NCBI GenBank assembly: GCA_011037195.1
Contig: JAAEAF010002676.1
Span: 1-64,000 of the forward strand
Origin: Triatoma infestans
Taxonomy: Eukaryota; Arthropoda; Insecta; Hemiptera; Reduviidae
Direction of reading: 5' to 3'
Length of the DNA: 64,000 bases
In this document: piece after piece, positions 58,318-64,000 of the stretch
How the letters are laid out: the number at the start of each line of letters is the position of its first letter
How positions within the stretch are numbered: the stretch's first letter is position 1
Notes under the pieces: generated by a model
What the model saw: the letters and a program-made list of their open reading frames with translations, nothing else
The model's database searches: none
Told to the model about the DNA's origin: nothing
Translations under genes and position numbers: made by a program

Positions 58318-58635
58318 TGTGTGGTTGGTTCCGCAGAGCTGGAAAGCATCAGAGACATTTTCCGTGATAGCCTGCTTCATTTGTGGTCATCGATCGGTTT
58401 CAGGCGTTCGCCCATCATCAGGATGTTTTTGTTGAACAGTGTAATAACACAGACTTGCACAGAGCAAATACAGTTGATACACTGGTCTTTGTTTGACAGA
58501 ACTAGGTTAAGAGGGTGTTGCTACCTGAATGGAGAAACACATGGTCGGTCCTTTAGTGACGTTGTTCCCTTTTTTAAATGGAAACATCAATGAGTGGAGC
58601 TGTATAAGTTAAACTATGTTTTTGAAGGAGATTTT
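58318..58635. mobile_element. Family B repeat, one arm plus middle
   Basis: TGGTTGGTTCCGCAGAGCTG and CAGACTTGCACAGAGCAAAT match 18901-19090. 58500-58635 matches the middle of the 18.9-19.5 kb element in reverse (AGGGTGTTGCTACC, AACACATGGTCGG). Confidence 0.65.
58388..58425 (-). ncRNA. Hammerhead ribozyme motif, nearly complete
   Basis: Minus strand: CATC, CTGATGA, stem II GGGCG-AA-CGCCT (one G-U), GAAA, ACCGAT (one base off the palindrome), C, GATG. Stem I pairs exactly and the core is intact. Confidence 0.65.
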
Positions 58636-58639
58636 TCTT

Positions 58640-59050
58640 TTACAATTATTTTATCCATACCACCTTTTTGTTTCTATTTATTAATTCATAACAGAGCAAA
58701 ATAACGGAGTTTATTAATAACGCATCTTGCTAATATATATATTAATAACGTAATATATTAACAATGTAACGATCGAATAACGTAATACATTAGTGACGCA
58801 TTATTTCTTATTATTTCTATCTATTAATTCATAACAGAGCAAAATAACGCAAAAATGTCAGCTGTGGACCACCGTAGAATAGTTACTGGTAAGAAATGAT
58901 AGAATCCGAGCTGAATGACCGTAAGATGGTACAGACATAATTATGTTGAGCAATTAATTTATATAAGCAATTTTTTTTATAATTATGCATTCCATTCAAC
59001 ATTTCACCTTTCACACACATTCACATACACCATCCATGTACGCACGCACA
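58640..59050. other. AT-rich sequence with a local direct repeat
   Basis: TTCATAACAGAGCAAAATAACG occurs (within 20 bases of context) at about 58685 and again at about 58831. No coding signal. Confidence 0.5.
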
Positions 59051-59072
59051 CTTAAATGTGGGTTCATTTTTT

Positions 59073-59205
59073 TTTCACAGGCCTAAACCTAACGAGTCTA
59101 ACGAGCTCAAATACAGACATATCACTGAAAATGACGACGATGACAACAAAATGGAGCAGGCTATCACGGAAAATGTCTCTGATGATAATTATAATAACTT
59201 CAAAC
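59073..59205 (+). other. Possible exon containing a repeat end
   Basis: A TTTTTTTTCACAG acceptor-like site at 59080 opens a frame reading KPNESNELKYRHITENDDDD, then EQAITENVSDDNYNNFKLM. It includes the family B terminal segment GCAGGCTATCACGGAAAATG. Low support; it could be chance. Confidence 0.2.
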
Positions 59206-59249
59206 TTATGGGTGGGTTGCAAGGAATATGCACAAATTTATTTTAAAAG

Positions 59250-59880
59250 TTGCAAAATTTTTAGTGCACATTTTTACTGAATCAGATGGAAAAGTTTATG
59301 CTTTTCCTACGGAATGTCAGCATTTCATTGCTTGTGAAAACTTACTAAGTTAGTATGAATATACATCAACTAATTAGTTACCATTTACTGAAACATATAT
59401 AAGAATAGTAAAAAAAGCTATTAACTCATTAAAATATTTAAAAATATAATTAGAACTTGACAAACTTTAGTTTAACACTTGAAGGGACTAGTGGTGATAA
59501 ATGAGTATAAGTTTATTCTATTTAGTCAAAGAATTTCACTAAGAACTAATGTTACTTTTCTATATCACTTTCCATAGGCTTCAGTTTCTATTGGCGAAGT
59601 AATAAATAATAACTAGTAACTGGGAATGAATAACTGTTACAAACTACATGCACAAAAGGACTGACTGAATTGAGACAGAATGACTGAACAGGGTTACAGC
59701 AAAATATAATGAAGAATGGGGCATAAGTAGTGAAAGAGAGCATGCATTAACACATACATCCACCATAAAACTTAATACAACATATATATGTAAAGCAAAT
59801 ATGAGGCGCATAATTTCATGTTAATTTATCACAATAAATTTATATTTTAGTCACTGACTTCAAACAAACTTTTTTTTCCT
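59250..59880. other. AT-rich sequence; likely 3' untranslated/flanking sequence of the minus-strand ARM gene
   Basis: It lies just downstream of the stop at 59887. No other signal. Confidence 0.4.
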
Positions 59881-59886
59881 TAAACT

Positions 59887-60016
59887 CTAGGGCTTCATAG
59901 CCTCAACTATTTTTCGCGCTTGTATTCTAATGTCTTCATTTATATGGCTGCTCATCAAAGTAAACGCCTTACTACAGATCTTATCTTGAACGTTCACACC
60001 ATAAATGGCAGCATAC
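59887..60016 (-). CDS. ARM gene, terminal exon
   Basis: 130 bases, acceptor of TTTTTTTTTTAAAG type, one base completes the ATG codon. It encodes YAAIYGVNVQDKICSKAF to EAMKP and TAG. Confidence 0.8.
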
Positions 60017-62820
60017 CTTTAAAAAAAAAAGAAAAATTAAGTTTATTCACGATTTATAAACTGTCATTTTTTTTAAAAGAAAAATTCTATCAATATGCAA
60101 CTCAACCACTAAATTAATATCCAATTATGCTGTACTGTGCATCTTCAGATGACTGAATGTCATATGATATTTTATGCTTACGGTTAATATTATATCACGG
60201 ACAGGATTAGCTCAGAGATAGCGCGCTGGGCGCATGCACGGAGGCTATGGTACGGATCTAGGCAATGATGTCTTTTTATTTTTTGTTCCTAGAAGCATCT
60301 AAACGCTCACTGACCACTGATAGATATCGTTATCTGCAACGGAAAAACACTGCCCGGAATCCGTTAGCACACTGAGCGCGCAGAACCGATTAAGTCTCCA
60401 GCGGGCCCTTGACACAATATATATCGGGCATATTTAAATAATTTTTTTTTCTGGTCTTGGCAACTTAGGCAAACACTAATTTTCCAATACTCTTAAACAA
60501 AATATTTGTTTTTTTATTGAGATTTTTCACAGATTCAGCATTTTCCTACATATTATTTCGAAAATATAAAGTTAATAAGTCGTTCATCTAAAACCTACTC
60601 TGTGGTATCGCGCACGAATTTCAAAACTAGTGAGACAACATAATTTTGACATTTTGATTATATATATAGAGTAATGGTTCTTCTTTCCTTAATTTTTAAT
60701 TTATGTAATTAATAAGAGAATTTAACCTCAATTAAACTATAAGGGTGATTGAATCTTGATTCAGGTGCAAAGTTATTAAAATAATTTATTATTTATTATA
60801 CACACATCAATATATTTTTTAAATAACACTAGTTTAAATATATTTTCTTAAAGGTAAATTCTTTAATAGATAATAACAATCAATGTTTAAAGTAATATTA
60901 TTTAATATTAATGTTAACAATACACACCCTTCTGTTCAGCCACACAAACAAAACTAAAAACTACACTCTTTTATCAGTCTTTTCATCTCACAATCCAGGC
61001 CGCCAGGAGCTACCACTGCCTTCTATATCTTAATTCATCTCAATATACATATATATAAATTTTTACAAGCGCAGGGCCCGATTGAATCCGGCCCGCTCCG
61101 ACTTATGAGCCCTAGGCATTTGTCTTACTTGTCTATGGTTAATCCGGCCTGTCTGGGCGCCAATGACATCAGATGTTAACGCGCAAAAGAAAACTTATTT
61201 ATGGGTAAACCTTAATGGTCTACAGGGTAATATAATTAACACTAGAAATCCTGAGTCTTCGGACTGTGACCGTGTTCGCGTGATGTAAAATACGAGTTGC
61301 TGAAGAGACTATCAAGGAATTGGATGCCACTCATGCAAAAGGCAGTAATCAAAACCTGATTCTCTCAATGCTTTGACATGTCCAGTGCCTTACAATTCCC
61401 GATGAAGAAATACGAATATCGCGCCCAACATATAGTCGAAAAAGATTTACATTTTCGGAATAATTTTAAATGTGACTTTCCATTTTTTCCCATTAGTTCA
61501 TTAAATTTTTTATTTTATTTTTTTAGAATCAATATAAAAGAAAGAAAACGTACCCAAAAATGGTTATATAAGATATTAGCTCCTAACGATAAACTGAAAA
61601 AATTAATTGACGCAAAAAACTTGCTGATAAAACTGCCCATTTTTTGTAGTTGATGCCTGAAATTTAATAAAAACTAATTAAAGATTCTTACATAGTATCT
61701 GGGGATGGTGCTTTATCTTCTAATGGCAAATCCAAAATTGGATCGATGTTTAAATTCCGAACACCCTGAGTTAGATTAGCTAATAATGTCACAATTCTGA
61801 GAAGCAAATCTTCATTTGTAGAGAGGTCTAGCAAGTGTAACAGCTTTCTGGGTGCCTATAAGTGAATGTAATACTTGATTAACACCAGTAAATCATTTAG
61901 GAAATCTAAAAATTCAAAAAAGAAAATCCCAAAGAATTCGAATTTACCTGGGCAGCTAATAGACTAGGGATCATATCATCATTACAAGTTAGATTGATGA
62001 GAACCTTTAAAGCATGAATTTTAACAGGAAAAGATCCTGTATCCACCAATTGGTATAGATGATGTAATATACTGCAACATTCCATATGCCAGTCAGGAAG
62101 TACCGTTATATTCACAAGAGTCGCTAGAGTTTGCAAAATAACTTTTTCTGCTGGTTGATCAAGTAGTATTGAACATAGTACAGGGATTGAGTCCTAAAAA
62201 TTTTTTTTTTCAAGAAAATTGCAACATCAAACATACACATTTGGATTCAATATTAAAGTGATTATAACATTCCATAAACCTTTAATTCTCTTTGGTTATC
62301 CTGGTTTAAAGCTAGATTTCCTAGTGCAGTAATGGCAGCCAGTTGCACAGAAGATTTGTAGTGTGTAAGCAAGCGTTGAACTCTGATTAGACATCCTACT
62401 TCTCTTAGCATCACCTATGTAATAAATATTAAAATCTGATATGAACAAATAAATAGAATTCAAATACTATCGGCAAATCAAAAGAATGTAATTATGAAAA
62501 AACAAAAACAAAATCAAGGAAACATTCCCAAAATATAGCCAGCCAAAAGCCCAAAAATTTGGCTGTACACTTATGAGCATATATTCCATAACATTTGTAA
62601 CAGCTTTGGTTAAATAAAAAAAAAAAATGCTCAAAGCAGAATGCTACTAAAAATTTGGTAACTGAATGCACAGAGACTACACTAAATAAAATAGTTATTA
62701 ACCTGATTTGCGGGAATGGTAGCACCATTACTAATTGTTATCAGAGTCCTTTCCAATAAGGCTGAATCGTTGCTCTGCAATAATATTACTAAGCTTTTGG
62801 CATCATGCCTAGGGATTTCT
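59887..62820 (-). CDS. Armadillo-like protein, ARMC10/ARMCX type (C-terminal five exons)
   Basis: Exons in transcript order are 62820-62703, 62414-62280, 62193-61948, 61855-61692 and 60016-59887. All have AG/GT borders and matching phases (2 in, then 0, 0, 0, 2), giving about 265 residues to the TAG. The sequence is alpha-helical repeat protein. LLERTLITISNGATIPANQ followed by VMLREVGCLIRVQRLL corresponds to the ERALITLGN…..NQ…IRELGG region of vertebrate ARMC10. Then come ITALGNLALNQDNQ, LATLVNITVLPDWH, ALKVLINLTCNDDMIPSLLA and LRIVTLLANLTQGV. The last exon ends IQARKIVEAMKP. Vertebrate relatives are mitochondrial or ER-associated. The N-terminal anchor would be upstream and is not in the window. 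A copy of the 61948 exon end lies in the upstream flank at 63.05 kb. Confidence 0.78.
60195..60420 (+). mobile_element. tRNA-derived SINE, family 1, in ARM gene intron
   Basis: GGATTAGCTCAGAGATAGCG, TTCCTAGAAGCATCTAAACG and AACACTGCCCGGAATCCGTT follow the family order, diverged. It lies in the intron between 61692 and 60016. Confidence 0.65.
60425..61065. other. AT-rich intron sequence, nothing recognised
   Basis: No shared repeat or coding signal. Confidence 0.4.
61070..61190 (+). mobile_element. SINE family 1-like fragment
   Basis: GGCCCGATTGAATCCGGCCC and TGGGCGCCAATGACATCAGA, then GTTAACGCGC, resemble the end of family 1 (GACGCCAATGACCATAGATG, GCTGACGCGC at 49165). The body is deleted. 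Confidence 0.5.
61200..61685. other. Intron sequence of the ARM gene
   Basis: A 91-codon plus-strand frame (61378-61653) is AT-driven, without domain or splice support. Confidence 0.4.
61692..61855 (-). CDS. ARM gene, fourth exon in window
   Basis: 164 bases, phase 0 in and 2 out, acceptor CACTTATAG, donor ACTAT|GTAAGAA. It encodes APRKLLHLLDLSTNEDLLLR to KAPSPDT. Confidence 0.8.
61948..62193 (-). CDS. ARM gene, third exon in window
   Basis: 246 bases, phase 0 at both ends, acceptor AAATTTTTAG, donor GCCCAG|GTAAATTC. It encodes DSIPVLCSILLDQPAEKV to DDMIPSLLAAQ, about two ARM repeats. Confidence 0.82.
62280..62414 (-). CDS. ARM gene, second exon in window
   Basis: 135 bases, phase 0 at both ends, acceptor TATTACATAG, donor TTAAAG|GTTTATG. 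It encodes VMLREVGCLIRVQRLL to ALNQDNQRELK. Confidence 0.8.
62703..62820 (-). CDS. ARM gene, first exon in window
   Basis: Acceptor TTTGTTTTAG, donor AATCAG|GTTAAT. It starts by completing a codon with one base; 39 codons, EIPRHDAKSLVILLQ to GATIPANQ. Confidence 0.78.
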
Positions 62821-63017
62821 CTAAAACAAATTTTTGAAGTCAGGCCCAAAATAGAAGATTAAGCTAAGTACTAAACATAAAGATATATTCTAACAACATT
62901 AACACTTTTTTGGGAACATGTACCCCATCAGAAGTATTTCAACATCTAGATGTTTTAAATTTAGTTTATTCATAAAAATAAACAACTTTTCTAATAAGCA
63001 TAACTTGTATTTACAAA

Positions 63018-63112
63018 AAAAAAAAAGAAAATCTCAAAGGATGCGAATTACCTGGGCAGCTAATAGACTACGGATCACATCATCATTACAATCATTACAA
63101 ATGAGAATTTTT
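63018..63112 (-). pseudogene. Duplicated fragment of the ARM gene: exon end plus splice donor
   Basis: ACCTGGGCAGCTAATAGACT and CATCATCATTACAA, with the A-rich intron side before them, repeat 61918-61998 at about 85-90% identity by eye. The copy keeps the exon end (…SLLAAQ) and its GT donor but no acceptor. It lies about 200 bases upstream of the exon at 62820. Confidence 0.7.
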
Positions 63113-63119
63113 TGTTAAT

Positions 63120-63415
63120 CCTTCTACTCTTTAATAATCCATATTTGATATTTCTGGGCACACGTTTTCTCTTGTGCTGACAGTTGGGGCTGAAGCTGAT
63201 CATCTTGATGTGAGCCCGGACTCCCTCAAACTAATACCAACTACTGGGAATGAAAACTACGTGTTTCATAAATCGTACGTTGGTGATCCCGAGCTAATGT
63301 TTGTTTCGTTCGAAATGGTTGAAGGCGTAACGGATCATTTCTTGAACATGTTGGTTTAGAAAGAGGCCAGATTGAAGTTAAGCGGTTTGTGATGTAACAA
63401 AGAGAATGCCATTTT
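63120..63415. other. Unassigned sequence with a 61-codon frame
   Basis: The plus-strand frame 63174-63359 (GAEADHLDVSPDSLKLIPTT…) looks protein-like but has no recognisable domain. It directly precedes a hammerhead-bearing repeat, so it may be part of that element. Confidence 0.3.
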
Positions 63416-63417
63416 TA

Positions 63418-63640
63418 AATATGTGGATGGGTCCGCAATGCTGGATAACATCTGGTATTTTATCCGTTGTAGCATGCATATTTATTTTATTCCTGACCGG
63501 TTTCGGATTTTCATCCATCGTCAGATTAAATCTAACCATTTCGTGCAGAGCTTTCACTTCTAACGCAAAGTTTTCGTTTCACTCGTCACTTGTGAGCCAT
63601 TTCTCAGACATAGTAACCACAAAAATTATCACCTCCATAG
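63418..63640 (-). repeat. Hammerhead-bearing repeat (family F)
   Basis: GGATAACATCTGGTATTTTA and TATTCCTGACCGGTTTCGGA match 48780-48920, and TTTCACTTCTAACGCAA continues the match to 48910-48940. Confidence 0.65.
63488..63530 (-). ncRNA. Hammerhead ribozyme motif (family F), core complete
   Basis: Minus strand: CTGACGA, stem II GGAT-GAAA-ATCC (perfect), GAAA, ACCGGT, C. The stem I bases next to the core match poorly; ATTT further out could pair with AAAT. Confidence 0.6.
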
Positions 63641-63659
63641 TGATGATTCATTATTAAGT

Positions 63660-64000
63660 TGAACCACTTTTTTGAGGTGAGCGATTGCGTTGAGTGACCG
63701 ATCCTACTGACAGTGGAAATGAGCTGAAAAGTTTAATACAGCAGATTCAAGATTTTCATATAGAAATGACAGGTCCTACTCGAATAAGGTTGTGGGTACT
63801 TAGACCCACCCAGATATCAAAATCTACCTTAATCCTAAAACTTTGCTCACTAAAAAGTTAATGAAAGGTCACCGGATATAATAATAATTACAGACAAGGC
63901 CATGAATAGATAAAATGATTAACATAATTTAAAAAATTAGGTGTTGAAGTATTCTTAACAGTGAATTTGTACAATTCCAATGTTTCAAAAAATGGAATTT
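63660..64000. other. Nothing recognised
   Basis: No coding signal or shared repeat seen up to the window edge. Confidence 0.4.

Noticed and set aside
63174..63359. Protein-like 61-codon frame GAEADHLDVSPDS…
   Set aside because: No splice context, no recognised domain and immediate neighbourhood of a repeat; not called as a gene.

Overview
The window looks like nuclear DNA of an arthropod, most likely an insect; I cannot fix the order. It is AT-rich. Its genes are split by GT-AG introns with phase-consistent exons, and most of the sequence is decayed transposable elements. There are no operons, no ribosome-binding sites and no CRISPR arrays.

Three spliced genes can be supported, plus two isolated terminal exons. 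(1) A minus-strand gene covers about 21.4 to 1.9 kb. It encodes the C-terminal part of a single-pass membrane protein with a long Ser/Pro-rich cytoplasmic tail: eight exons, the most upstream tentative, with an intron of about 5 kb and another of about 6 kb, both filled with repeats. I do not recognise the family. (2) A plus-strand gene from 48.1 to 51.2 kb encodes a complete 171-residue Ly6/uPAR-type, probably GPI-anchored, surface protein in four coding exons. (3) A minus-strand gene from 62.8 to 59.9 kb encodes the last five exons of an armadillo-like protein of the ARMC10/ARMCX type. Two unrecognised minus-strand terminal exons lie at 53.06-53.32 kb (with an internal in-frame stop) and at 55.87-56.03 kb.

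Between and inside the genes lie non-LTR retrotransposon pieces on both strands (2.8-5.2, 8.5-12.3, 13.6-14.0, 24.7-25.2, 33.5-34.7, 36.3-38.0, 42.1-42.7 and 44.5-46.0 kb). There are also hAT, Tc1/mariner and mariner-like remnants (44.6-46.8 kb), a possible pogo/psq HTH remnant (25.9 kb), a Penelope-type GIY-YIG endonuclease remnant (21.9-22.1 kb), a decayed HUH-type Rep-like reading frame (7.9-8.4 kb) and at least two tRNA-derived SINE families.

The most interesting signals are two. First, at least eleven sites in four or five unrelated repeat families read as minimal hammerhead ribozymes: a CUGANGA box, a stem II hairpin, GAAA, a tiny palindromic stem III, a cleavage base, and flanks that close stem I. 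The copy at 18976-19016 has every element intact. Second, there is an abundant repeat of about 0.7-1.0 kb with a TCTGGTGTGAAAC head, a CTCTTACT...AGTAAGAG hairpin tail, subterminal inverted repeats and head-to-tail junctions. It resembles a non-autonomous rolling-circle element, and one copy sits inside a foldback element so that both its boundaries can be read.
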